A DNA stretch of 6,519 nt from an uncultured Faecalibacterium sp. (GTDB taxonomy: Bacteria > Bacillota > Clostridia > Oscillospirales > Ruminococcaceae), in NCBI GenBank assembly GCA_937915335.1, contig CALDLZ010000086.1, positions 1-6,519 on the forward strand, in the 5' to 3' direction. The notes below the pieces were generated by a model, which saw only the letters and a list, made by a program, of their open reading frames with translations, was not told the DNA's origin and ran no database searches. A program made the translations under genes and the position numbers. Shown piece after piece: positions 1-6,519 of the stretch (within the stretch, counting starts at the first letter, position 1; each line of letters begins with the position of its first letter).

Positions 1-7
1 AACGCCT

Positions 8-71
8 ATTTTGCGTCGCAAAATGCTTGTTGGGAAATCCCAAACCCTTGAACTGCATCCGTTGGATGCAG
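8..71. repeat. Cluster of three short inverted repeats downstream of hsdR
   Basis: Three adjacent palindromes are visible. Positions 8-24 have arms ATTTTGCG/CGCAAAAT around one base. Positions 30-43 have arms TTGGGA/TCCCAA around AA. Positions 53-71 have arms CTGCATCC/GGATGCAG around a 3-base loop. All arms pair perfectly. The last lies about 30 bases past the hsdR stop on the minus strand, but no T-run follows any of them in that direction, so an intrinsic terminator is not well supported. Such a cluster could be a REP/BIME-like intergenic element, a mobile-element end, or a transfer-origin-like structure. Nothing in the window decides between these, and the region continues beyond the left edge. 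Confidence 0.5.
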
Positions 72-100
72 GCTGTTTCTACGCCGATGGAAATAAAAAA

Positions 101-3069
101 TTATTTCTTCCTGAACTCCCGATACAGCAGCTCCGCCAAGGCGGACATAATGGCCTTATACTTGCTGGTATCTTCAAATAGGGCAGAGAATGTATCCTGC
201 GCTTCGATGTAGCTGTCCTGTGCGGCAGTGTCAAAGGCCTTGGGAAAGATGCTCTCGGTGAAGATCTGCGGATCGGAACTCTGTGCCAGCTTGGCCAATT
301 TCGGGTCGGCCCGCAGACGGTCATGCAGGGCAGTAAGCAGCACCCGGTCGGCATTGGTGAACTGGCCCTTGTATTTCTCGTTGATTTTCAGAATGATCTC
401 GTCCAACGGTTCTTTTGGGTCGTGGCCGAGGGCAGCTTTCTGGGTGACAGGCTCGTAGCTGCCCTTGGTCTTTTCCAGCTCGATGGTGCCTGCAAAGGTC
501 TTTTGCAGTTTGTAGTACTCCAACTGTAACTTGCCGTCCAGATCCAGTTGGTTTACCGGGTCGGGCGGAAGCAGCTTGAGCAGATAGGAACAGAACACAT
601 CCTCTTTGTGCAGTTCTTCGTCGAACATCCGCACGACCTGCGAGATGTACCCGTACCACTTGACAAGACTGCGCAGCAGGCGGCGGAATTGATACCGCTC
701 CGCCTGCGTTTTCTGGTTGTAGCGGTCGGCAACAGGTTTCAAGACGCTGCTCATGCGGCCCATGGCATCCTTGCCGGGTTTATTGCGGAAATACTCTTTT
801 GCAAAGGATTCGATGTCCGTGTCGGAATAGATTGCAAAGCCGTGCAGCTCCTTCTGGACTTTATAAAGCAGGTCGGCGTTGACCTCCTGTTCCAGAAACG
901 TTTCCTGATAAAATGGCTGAAATGCTTCCTGAATGTCCTCGGCTTTGTTCACAAAGTCTAGCACAAAGGTGTCGGTTTTGCCGGGGCAGGTGCGGTTCAG
1001 GCGGGAGAGAGTCTGCACTGCCTTGACGCCTTTCAGCTTCTTGTCCACGATCATGGTGTGGAGCAGCGGTTCGTCAAAACCGGTCTGGTACTTTTCGGCC
1101 ACAATGAGCACGTTGAAGTTATCATGGAACTCCTGCTTCGTCTGACTTTCGGCGATGTGGCTTCCATCGGCCCGGACATTCAGAGAAGGCTCCGTGTATT
1201 CAATGTCACCATCCGGCGCAGATCCGGAAAACGCCGCCAGGATGTTCACGTCGTCATAACCCTGTTCGGTAATGTAGCGCTTGACCTCGTGGAAGTACCG
1301 CACCGCCGCCAGCCGGGACGATGTGACCACCATCATCTTGCCGCGTCCACCGATTTTGTGGCGGGTCGTTTCCCGGAAGGTCTCCACAATGATCTTTGCC
1401 TTTTGGCTGATGTTATAAGGGTGCAGCTCCTCGTATTTGCGGATGAGCTTGGCTGCCCGGCTGGCGGGCAGGTCGGGATTCTCCGTGGTCGTTTTGGCGA
1501 TTTTGAAGCAGGTGGAATAGGTCATGTAGTTTTGCAGCACATCAAGGATAAAACCTTCCTCAATGGCCTGCCGCATACTGTAAATGTGGAACGGGTGGTG
1601 GCTTCCGTCCGGGTACTCTGTACCGAATAGCTCCAGCGTGGCAGGTTTGGGCGTGGCCGTGAACGCAAAGAAAGACAGGTTCTTGTGTCGCCCCTGCGCG
1701 ATCATTTCCTTGACCAGCGTATCTTCTGGGTCAATTTCTTCTTCCGCTTTGCCCTCCAACTCGGCGTACTCCCGCAGAGCATCCTCCATGTCGGCAAGGG
1801 CGGTTTTCAGCTTGAGTGCTGAACTGCCGGTCTGGGAGGAATGGGCCTCGTCCACAATGACGGCATAGTTTTTCCCGGCGGCTTTATCTACCTCGGTGTA
1901 GATGACCGGAAATTTCTGCAACGTGGTGATGATAATGCGTGCCTCGTTGTTGATGGCGTCCCGCAGGTCGGTGGAGCGCTTGTCCTCGCCGATGGCTTCC
2001 ACCGCGCCCAGCGTATGGTCAAAGCCGGAAATTGTTTCCTGCAACTGGGCGTCCAGCACGGTGCGGTCAGTGACCACAATGACGCTGGCAAACACCGGCT
2101 TATTTTCGGCATTGAACAGGGAAGCCAGTCGGTAGGCTGTCCATGCAATGGAGTTGGACTTGCCGGAACCGGCGCTGTGCTGGATCAGGTAGTTGTGCCC
2201 GGTGCCATTCTGCCGCACGTCTGCTACCAGCTTGCGTACCACATCCAGCTGGTGATAGCGCGGAAAAATCAGCGTTTTGCCATCTTTCAGGCTCATGAAC
2301 TTTTGCAGGATGTCCATCATGCTACCCTTCTGGAACACCTGTTCCCAGAGGTAGGCCGTGGGGTAACCGTTGGGGTTGGGCGGGTTGCCCGCGCCACCGT
2401 CCTGCCCGGCACCGTTGGAGCCCTGGTTGAAGGGCAGAAAGCGGGTGTCTTTGCCGCAAGCCGGGTGGTCATCCAGACTTCGGTGTGGTCCACACAGAAA
2501 TAGCCCAGAATGCGCTTGTTGAACTGGAAGCAGATCTCCCGCGGGTCGCGGTCGTACATCCACTGCCGCTTGGCGTTCTCTACAGTCTGGTCGGTATACT
2601 GGTTCTTCAACTCAAAGGCGAACACCGGGATGCCGTTGACCGCCAGCACCAGGTCCACCGAATTGTGCGTGGTGTCGGAGTAAAACCACTGCCGGTTGCA
2701 GGTGATCTCGTTCTGCGCATAATGCAGAGCATCCTTCTGGTTCAGTGCGGACTCCGGCTGAAAGTAACACACCCGGAACCGCCGTCCACGGTGTTTGAAA
2801 CCATACCGCAGCACCGAAAGCAATCCGTCCGCATCGCAGGCATTGTTGAAAGCCGTGCAGAACTTATGCACCGGGTTGACGGGGTTCTGTTTTTCAAAAA
2901 ATGCCCACTCATTCGGCTGGGTCGTCTGCACAAAGCGGATGAGGGTATCCACGAACAGCCCAAGCTTTGGGTCATAGCAGTCATCGTTGTGGGTGTAGCC
3001 GCCAGCAGGGGAGAGGAGTGATGCCGCAATGTCCGATTCAAATTGCTTTTCGGTGGTGATGATGGGCAT
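101..3069 (-). pseudogene. hsdR: Type I restriction enzyme R subunit (HsdR), one-base frameshift
   Basis: HsdR is the ATP-dependent translocase and endonuclease subunit of type I restriction complexes (R2M2S). With the missing base restored it is about 989 residues, normal for the family. Residues 1-205 carry the HSDR_N nuclease fold with PD-(D/E)xK residues D139, E153 and K155. The SF2 motor follows: Walker A GSGKS about 301-305, DEAH about 407-410, TATPK about 471-475, QTGFDE about 660-665 and SRLNRT near 690. The C-terminal helical part ends at TAA 103-101. The frame breaks at 2455-2457: the upstream frame reads TTRLAAK and then nonsense to a stop at 2317, while the downstream frame resumes at GKDTRFLPF. 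One base has been lost, and no slippery run suggests programmed shifting. Start: ATG at 3069 has AAAGGCGG 7 bases upstream; a TTG at 3090 would overlap that site and is less likely. As written, the nuclease and motor are on separate frames, so restriction should be lost unless this is a sequencing error. It is more GC-rich than the genes upstream. Confidence 0.9.
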
Positions 3070-3076
3070 TTGAAAT

Positions 3077-3084
3077 CCGCCTTT
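3077..3084 (-). promoter_or_regulatory. hsdR ribosome binding site
   Basis: Minus-strand AAAGGCGG resembles the AAAGGAGG consensus with one mismatch. It sits 7 bases before the ATG at 3069. This fixes the hsdR start at MPIITTEKQF rather than at the in-frame TTG seven codons upstream. Confidence 0.7.
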
Positions 3085-3102
3085 CTTCAAGAAAATTGGT
3101 AA

Positions 3103-3118
3103 ATTTGATACATCAAAT
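3103..3118. promoter_or_regulatory. Operator-like palindrome in the hsdR leader
   Basis: ATTTGAT-AC-ATCAAAT has perfect 7-base arms with a 2-base centre and lies 34 bases upstream of the hsdR ATG. The geometry and AT-rich arms fit a dimeric helix-turn-helix repressor site. In RNA the 2-base loop would be too tight without opening the inner pairs, so a DNA-binding site is more natural than a leader hairpin. No regulator gene is visible in the window. The symmetry is seen directly; the function is inferred. Confidence 0.35.
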
Positions 3119-3163
3119 GAATTTTTGAACGTTTTTTGTTATGCGAGTTGTAAAAAATGCCAG

Positions 3164-3192
3164 TTGACACCCGCTAGAAGATTTGCTATTAT
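3164..3192 (+). promoter_or_regulatory. Near-consensus sigma-A/sigma-70 promoter on the plus strand
   Basis: A perfect -35 TTGACA (3164-3169), a 17-base spacer, and a -10 TATTAT (3187-3192) preceded by an extended -10 TG at 3184-3185. The predicted start is about 3199. This is the strongest promoter seen in the window, yet no plus-strand protein gene follows. It points away from hsdR and into the 3' end of the oppositely oriented SIR2 gene, which suggests it makes a non-coding RNA. Confidence 0.7.
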
Positions 3193-3193
3193 A
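3188..3193 (-). promoter_or_regulatory. Candidate minus-strand -10 element for hsdR
   Basis: Read on the minus strand, these bases are a consensus TATAAT, overlapping the plus-strand -10. The predicted start would be near 3181, giving hsdR a leader of about 112 bases that contains the palindrome at 3103-3118. The -35 region (around 3210-3216) is poor, so the site is weak by itself. Overlapping -10 elements with start sites about 18 bases apart are the arrangement known for bacterial bidirectional promoters. An hsdR promoter in this gap is plausible because a possible terminator separates it from the SIR2 gene. Confidence 0.35.
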
Positions 3194-3219
3194 CTCGTAA
3201 CATGACATCGGAAAAGCGA

Positions 3220-3239
3220 GTTTCTCTTTATGAGACACT
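3220..3239 (+). repeat. Direct repeat copy 1 (20 nt)
   Basis: Exact 20-base match to positions 3279-3298, with a period of 59 bases. Each copy contains an imperfect inverted repeat (GTTTCTC versus GAGACAC) and can form a small hairpin with loop TTTAT. The flanking bases diverge at once on both sides. Confidence 0.8.
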
Positions 3240-3260
3240 TGTCTTAGAAGGTGTTAGTAA

Positions 3261-3322
3261 AAAGACCTATCCGTTTCGGTTTCTCTTTATGAGACACTGG
3301 TTCGTATGGGTCTTTAGTTTTT
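3261..3322. terminator. Possible bidirectional intrinsic terminator with a long loop
   Basis: AAAGACC (3261-3267) pairs with GGTCTTT (3309-3315). The plus-strand product is followed by AG and five T (3318-3322). The minus-strand product, coming from the SIR2 gene whose TAA is at 3316-3314, ends in a run of five T opposite 3263-3259. The loop is long (about 35-41 bases) but holds its own hairpins, including repeat copy 2. It would end both the candidate RNA and the SIR2 transcript. Efficiency is uncertain because the stem has few GC pairs and the T-tracts are short. Confidence 0.4.
3279..3298 (+). repeat. Direct repeat copy 2 (20 nt)
   Basis: Identical to 3220-3239. This copy lies in the loop of the terminator-like stem, 16 bases from the SIR2 stop codon, so any structure it forms would be present in transcripts from either direction. 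Confidence 0.8.
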
Positions 3323-4885
3323 ACCCCACTTTAGATAGTCATACATTCGGATCAATCTTTTTACGTTGCTTCTTGTATTAACATCGAAGTGCTCAAGAGC
3401 ATCGGGGTCAGTTGTAAATATCTCATGTAAGATTTGGCCTAAATAATCTGCATCCATTTTTTCTTCAGGTAGACAACACATAAGCCGATAAGCTTTAGGC
3501 AGATTATCTTTCAGTGATTCCCAAAGATTTCGAATGGATGAGTAACAATCCGTGGATGGCCGATTTTTTTTATTGGTTTTTGTGGTAAGATCATCGAAGT
3601 TGTTTTTTGTTTCAGCGCGAATCTGAGCAAAATCTTCCTGCGCTTGGTTCTGGATTTGACAAAGATAACGATATACAGGCAAATCGCCATTGTTGCTTCT
3701 TCTTATTTCAGGATAAGCATATTTCAAAAGCTGCTCAGCAGAATAGTCAGTCAAATCTCCCATGACGATACTACGATACCAGTCATTTGCATGAACAATG
3801 CTCTGTAATCCCCGCTCACCGGTATTAGAAACGCCAATAGAGATAGCTAGACAATTTTCATCGATGTTTTTATCATCGATTTGACCAACCTTCATAAGAG
3901 GGCCTGGTTTGCTGGTAACAACATAGGTATACATCTCTTCTTTAAAACGACGTAAAAGTTTTACAGGAACAGCTGCTTGCTTAGCGACCAGTGCGTCATA
4001 GAGAATCCCAAAGTCAGAAAGTGTAAGCCTTGTCATGGAAAAAATTTGCGAGCCAATAGCCATCGCATAAGAAGAAACTGTATAACCAGTCATGCCGGGT
4101 TTATAGTCAACAAAAACAAACCGTTCCTGTAACCGGTCGGCTTTATCCTTCGGTAAGCAAAGTAGAATATCATTCAAAATCTTCTGAATATCTTCATCTG
4201 TAAGAGAATAACCGATATAAATGATTGGATACTCCATGAAAATCGTCATCAGTTTTGCCGCAAGATATTTACTTTTACTATTGAAAGTTTCATAGTCGTT
4301 CTCGTTTATGATAAGAGTATTTGGAAGAGAAACAGAGCCATGAATCTTATAAATTTCAGCGATACCCTGTATGGCAGAAAAAACCAATTGGTCTTGTCCA
4401 ACGTAAGGGGTATAATCGTCGAAGAGCTTTTCAAAGAAAAGGTCGTAATTGGTTGTGATGATACCAGCAAGATTTTTCTTGGAAATATTCTTTAACTTTT
4501 GAATTTCATCCTTATATTCGGGGAGGGCGACAGACTTTTCTTTTAGATACCATGCGATTTCAGCCTTGAAAGGTGAACATCCCTGGTCTACGGAATTTAA
4601 AACAAAAGAATCATTCGTACGCATAGCTGGAGTATCGTACCATTTGGCATCGAAATCTTGCTGAATCAAAGTGGCAATTTTGGGCATGACACCTTGCGTG
4701 AAACCCAGTTGTTGAGCCTTACTTTCATAGGCCCGGTAGGCAAAATGGTCTGAATTTACTCTCGAAGCAAATTCTGTGAGCAAGCCTTTCCAATCTGGAA
4801 GATTATAGTAGCGGCGCGTGATGCCAGAACCAACAAATAAAAAGGGAATGGTATTAAAATGCGAAACAATGTCCTGTATTGTCAT
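3314..4885 (-). CDS. SIR2-family (SIR2_2-like) protein, probable NAD+-consuming defence effector
   Basis: A 523-residue protein with an N-terminal SIR2-like Rossmann domain (about 10-240). Visible signatures are FVGSGITRR at 17-25 (nucleotide-binding GxG), IITTNYD at 142-148, YKIHGS at 179-184 and YIGYSLTDEDI at 223-233. N146 and H182 match the asparagine and histidine required for NAD+ cleavage in bacterial SIR2 defence proteins such as ThsA and DSR family members. Residues about 240-523 form a C-terminal region with no motif I can name; it is probably a sensor or oligomerisation part. Family knowledge suggests cytosolic NAD+ depletion on phage infection; the substrate here is inferred. Start: ATG at 4885 has AGGAG 7 bases upstream (4893-4897), inside the end of the preceding gene, whose TGA lies one base before the ATG. 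The two are therefore almost certainly translationally coupled. The gene is intact and markedly more AT-rich than hsdR. It ends beside the repeat-bearing RNA region. Confidence 0.88.
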   Translation of the reverse strand: MTIQDIVSHFNTIPFLFVGSGITRRYYNLPDWKGLLTEFASRVNSDHFAYRAYESKAQQLGFTQGVMPKIATLIQQDFDAKWYDTPAMRTNDSFVLNSVDQGCSPFKAEIAWYLKEKSVALPEYKDEIQKLKNISKKNLAGIITTNYDLFFEKLFDDYTPYVGQDQLVFSAIQGIAEIYKIHGSVSLPNTLIINENDYETFNSKSKYLAAKLMTIFMEYPIIYIGYSLTDEDIQKILNDILLCLPKDKADRLQERFVFVDYKPGMTGYTVSSYAMAIGSQIFSMTRLTLSDFGILYDALVAKQAAVPVKLLRRFKEEMYTYVVTSKPGPLMKVGQIDDKNIDENCLAISIGVSNTGERGLQSIVHANDWYRSIVMGDLTDYSAEQLLKYAYPEIRRSNNGDLPVYRYLCQIQNQAQEDFAQIRAETKNNFDDLTTKTNKKNRPSTDCYSSIRNLWESLKDNLPKAYRLMCCLPEEKMDADYLGQILHEIFTTDPDALEHFDVNTRSNVKRLIRMYDYLKWGKN

Positions 4886-4886
4886 A

Positions 4887-5441
4887 TCAATTCTCCTTTT
4901 CTAAAGGAATGTTCTCCAATTCAACTAAACGAACAACTTTGTCTGATTCTAAAATAAATTGATACATTCTTTTTTGATAGTTTGCGTCCATAATGTGCAT
5001 GATGACGGGGTTCGCTGTTAAATTTTCTTTATAGTTGAATTTTATCATAAAAGCCATACCCTTTTCAATCATTTCAGGACGCAGTGGAAAATAACAATGG
5101 TTTCCAACAGTTATTTTTTCAATAATAAACTCAGCCTTATTGGAATTGATAAAATTCCCTTGAACATGTTGTAGGCAATCATGATAATCGGTAGTGCCAA
5201 CAAATGAAAACAAGAAAACGTGGCTATTAGATGGTATTATTCGAGAATCGCCATAGTCAATAGGGCAAAAGAATGGCCTGGCGATTTCTGCCTTTTCAGC
5301 GTCTCGAACTTTTCTATCTCGATAAAGAGTAATGCCAACACCAATCAATGCGATTATTCCACCAATGAATGCAGAAGCTAAAGGAACAAGAACCTCTGTA
5401 AGCCAGTTTATTGTTGGACTAGAAGTAGCGATACAGTTCAT
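4887..5441 (-). CDS. Small single-pass membrane protein, putative partner of the SIR2 protein
   Basis: A 184-residue protein of no family I recognise. One hydrophobic segment at about residues 17-39 (rich in V, A, I, G and L) is followed at once by YRDRKVRDAEK, a positively charged stretch. This predicts an N-out/C-in anchor with about 140 residues in the cytosol by the positive-inside rule. The cytosolic part alternates charged and aromatic residues in a pattern suggesting beta-strands, with no catalytic motif visible. The start ATG at 5441 has AGGGAGG 7 bases upstream (5449-5455), within the last hsdS codons; the hsdS TAA lies only 2 bases before it. Its TGA is one base from the SIR2 ATG. 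This spacing argues for a two-gene unit in which the protein could be a membrane sensor, a recruiter, or an inhibitor of the SIR2 enzyme. That role is inferred from position only. Confidence 0.8.
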   Translation of the reverse strand: MNCIATSSPTINWLTEVLVPLASAFIGGIIALIGVGITLYRDRKVRDAEKAEIARPFFCPIDYGDSRIIPSNSHVFLFSFVGTTDYHDCLQHVQGNFINSNKAEFIIEKITVGNHCYFPLRPEMIEKGMAFMIKFNYKENLTANPVIMHIMDANYQKRMYQFILESDKVVRLVELENIPLEKEN

Positions 5442-5443
5442 TT

Positions 5444-6519
5444 TTACGCCTCCCTCTTTCCCGTTACAGCCTCATAGATCAAACTTTTCTTATACGCTTC
5501 CAGCTCTTTCACCAACTGCTCCTTCTTCGCAATCAACTTGTCAATCTCGGTGCATTTAGCATCCAAATAGTCAGCAATTTCTTTTTGCTCATGCAAAGTG
5601 TCTGGAACTGAAACGGGCAAATTTGCATAACGATCAGCACCAATATTTTGAATTGTGGATTGAATGAAAATGCTGTTCTTCTATGTTTCATAGAGAGAAG
5701 AGCAGGTATAGTAGTAAACGAATTTTGGGAAAACTTTATCATTGCTTTAATGAGATATCCTGCATAAGCAGAACACCCATAAGATTGATGATAGATGAAA
5801 CTCTTTCCGACGGTAGCACCACTTCGAGCAAACAAGATATCGCCATCTTCAAGAATATAATCTTTGGCAGATTCTTTACTCAATGATAACTTTCCAGTAT
5901 CTTTTAGATTGCCGTCGGGGGTTATATCAGTGATTCGGATATAGCGTGGCAAGTTATCTGAATAGGGAACACCACTTTCATTCGCGCCATATTTAAGAGG
6001 AGTTCTAAGTAAATATTTGAGCTTATAGATGGAATGTGTGAGTGGGATTTCGCCAATCCACTCAACACCGCTATCTTTCATCTCCCGCTCACCACGTATG
6101 CCCTTTGTTACAGCCTGTGTGATAAGGGCCTGTTTGAGTTTTTTGTATTCTTCGATACTAGAATTAGCATTATGGAGAAGCTGATTGATTTTAGAACATT
6201 GAAAATTCAAGTAGTGGGCAATACTGTCTTGTTCAGTATAGGAAGGAAATGGAACACGGCAATCAGATAGTTTTTGATTGTTAATACACGGAATAGTTCC
6301 AGCATTATCAAACCATGTCATATCAATGCAAGTGAAAAGATAGTATGCGTATTCCGAAGAAATATTTTGAGGGACAAGACCTTGGCAGTTGTTATCGGCA
6401 CAACAATCAATTAGACAAAGAGTGCGATTGTTTTTTCGCATGGCTTCGCCGACTTTGGCAAATAAGATGCTGCCTTTTGGAATAACAGAAAAACCTTGCG
6501 ATTTGGCAATATCAGCTGT
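5444..6519 (-). pseudogene. hsdS: Type I specificity subunit (HsdS), 5' end outside window, frameshift plus stop
   Basis: HsdS selects the DNA target for both methylation and restriction through two target-recognition domains (TRDs) separated by conserved helices. The frame is open to the right edge, so the start and most of TRD1 lie beyond 6519. Visible in order: the end of TRD1 (GSILFAKVG, INNQKLSDCRVPFPS), the central helix (HYLNFQCSKINQLL to KQALITQAVTKG), then TRD2 opening with DSGVEWIGEIP and continuing through GDILFARSGATVGKS. The frame is lost at 5740-5742, where one base is missing after YLIKAM. It resumes as VFPKFVYYYTCSSLYET, hits TAG at 5681-5683 where the family has tryptophan, and then continues as KNSIFIQSTIQNIGADRY and the C-terminal coiled coil EQKEIADYLDAKC to GKREA, TAA 5446-5444. 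As written, the product stops at 5533 with about 68 wrong residues and lacks the C-terminal helix that docks the second M subunit. The nonsense codon makes a simple sequencing slip less likely to explain everything. Confidence 0.87.

Larger units (their letters stand above)
3199..3322 (+). ncRNA. Candidate small structured RNA of about 120 nt, no known family recognised
   Basis: The segment begins at the predicted start of the strong plus-strand promoter and ends at a stem followed by five T (3318-3322). Inside are two exact copies of GTTTCTCTTTATGAGACACT (3220-3239 and 3279-3298), each able to fold as TCTC/GAGA around a 5-base loop. Between them ACACTT (3235-3240) can pair with AGGTGT (3249-3254, one G-U). 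CCG/CGG at 3271-3279 makes a further mini-hairpin. The closing stem 3261-3270/3306-3315 has 10 pairs, one of them a T3268-G3308 wobble that pairs in plus-strand RNA but would be A-C on the minus strand, mildly favouring a plus-strand product. No reading frame inside has a Shine-Dalgarno site. The 3' end is antisense to the last codons of the SIR2 gene. It could be an antisense regulator, an antitoxin-like RNA, or an RNA part of a defence system. All of these roles are inference. Confidence 0.4.

Noticed and set aside
53..71. Intrinsic terminator of hsdR
   Set aside because: The stem is good, but neither strand has a T-run directly after it; the T-run near 95-100 precedes the stem on the minus strand.
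1058..2503. Long plus-strand open frames opposite hsdR (190 and 220 residues)
   Set aside because: They are shadows of a GC-rich conserved gene; the proteins lack recognisable motifs and good ribosome-binding sites.
101..2563. An independent 820-residue helicase gene
   Set aside because: Its first 36 residues are out-of-frame translation of the conserved HsdR N-terminal region; it is the rest of the frameshifted hsdR.
3220..3298. Mini CRISPR array
   Set aside because: Only two 20-nt repeats are present, the repeat unit is short, no further copies or cas genes are visible, and the repeats sit inside a promoter-to-terminator unit.
3199..3322. Type III toxin-antitoxin (ToxI-like) RNA
   Set aside because: Repeats before a terminator are reminiscent of it, but there are only two copies with unlike spacers and no ToxN-type endoribonuclease gene downstream; the adjacent gene is an oppositely oriented SIR2.
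3290..3382. 30-residue hydrophobic peptide beginning MRHWFVWVFSFY on the plus strand
   Set aside because: It starts in repeat copy 2 but has no Shine-Dalgarno (a pyrimidine run precedes it) and mostly overlaps the SIR2 gene antisense. The matching ATG in copy 1 gives only MRHLS.
5681..5683. TAG read as a sense codon (alternative genetic code)
   Set aside because: Only this one internal TAG was seen, it lies in a gene already broken by a frameshift, and no other gene in the window needs reassignment.

Overview
The window reads as part of a type I restriction-modification (hsd) locus with a two-gene SIR2/membrane-protein cassette inside it. All protein-coding genes run on the minus strand, so transcription goes from high to low coordinates: hsdS (partial, broken) > small membrane-anchored protein > SIR2-family protein > intergenic regulatory region > hsdR (frameshifted). 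hsdM is not in the window and would be expected beyond position 6519. The Shine-Dalgarno sequences, protein style and composition suggest a Gram-positive gut-type Clostridia (Oscillospiraceae or Lachnospiraceae-like). That is an inference from general appearance, not an identification.

Region by region: positions 8-71 hold three small inverted repeats downstream of hsdR. Positions 101-3069 hold a visibly GC-rich hsdR that would encode about 989 residues, but one base is missing near 2455-2457, so the nuclease domain is split from the motor. Positions 3070-3313 are AT-rich and unusually busy. They hold a palindrome in front of hsdR, a near-consensus sigma-A-type promoter on the PLUS strand facing away from hsdR, and a minus-strand TATAAT sharing the same core. 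They also hold two exact copies of a 20-nt hairpin-forming repeat and a stem followed by T-runs on both strands. Together these look like a previously unannotated small RNA of about 120 nt, possibly paired with the hsdR promoter as a bidirectional promoter. Positions 3314-4885 encode an intact SIR2-family protein (probable NAD+-consuming effector) and 4887-5441 an intact single-pass membrane protein, tightly coupled to it. Positions 5444-6519 are hsdS, with a one-base deletion near 5740-5742 and an in-frame TAG at 5681-5683.

The main point of interest is the contrast between broken and intact genes. Both visible hsd subunit genes carry inactivating lesions, whereas the SIR2 and membrane-protein genes embedded between them are complete, have good ribosome-binding sites and keep all expected active-site residues. 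A plausible model is an abortive-infection (NAD+-depletion) module carried in, and possibly guarding, a restriction locus, with a small structured RNA at its 3' border. The pairing, the RNA and the guarding idea are inference. The gene families and the lesions are read directly from the sequence. The lesions could still be assembly errors.
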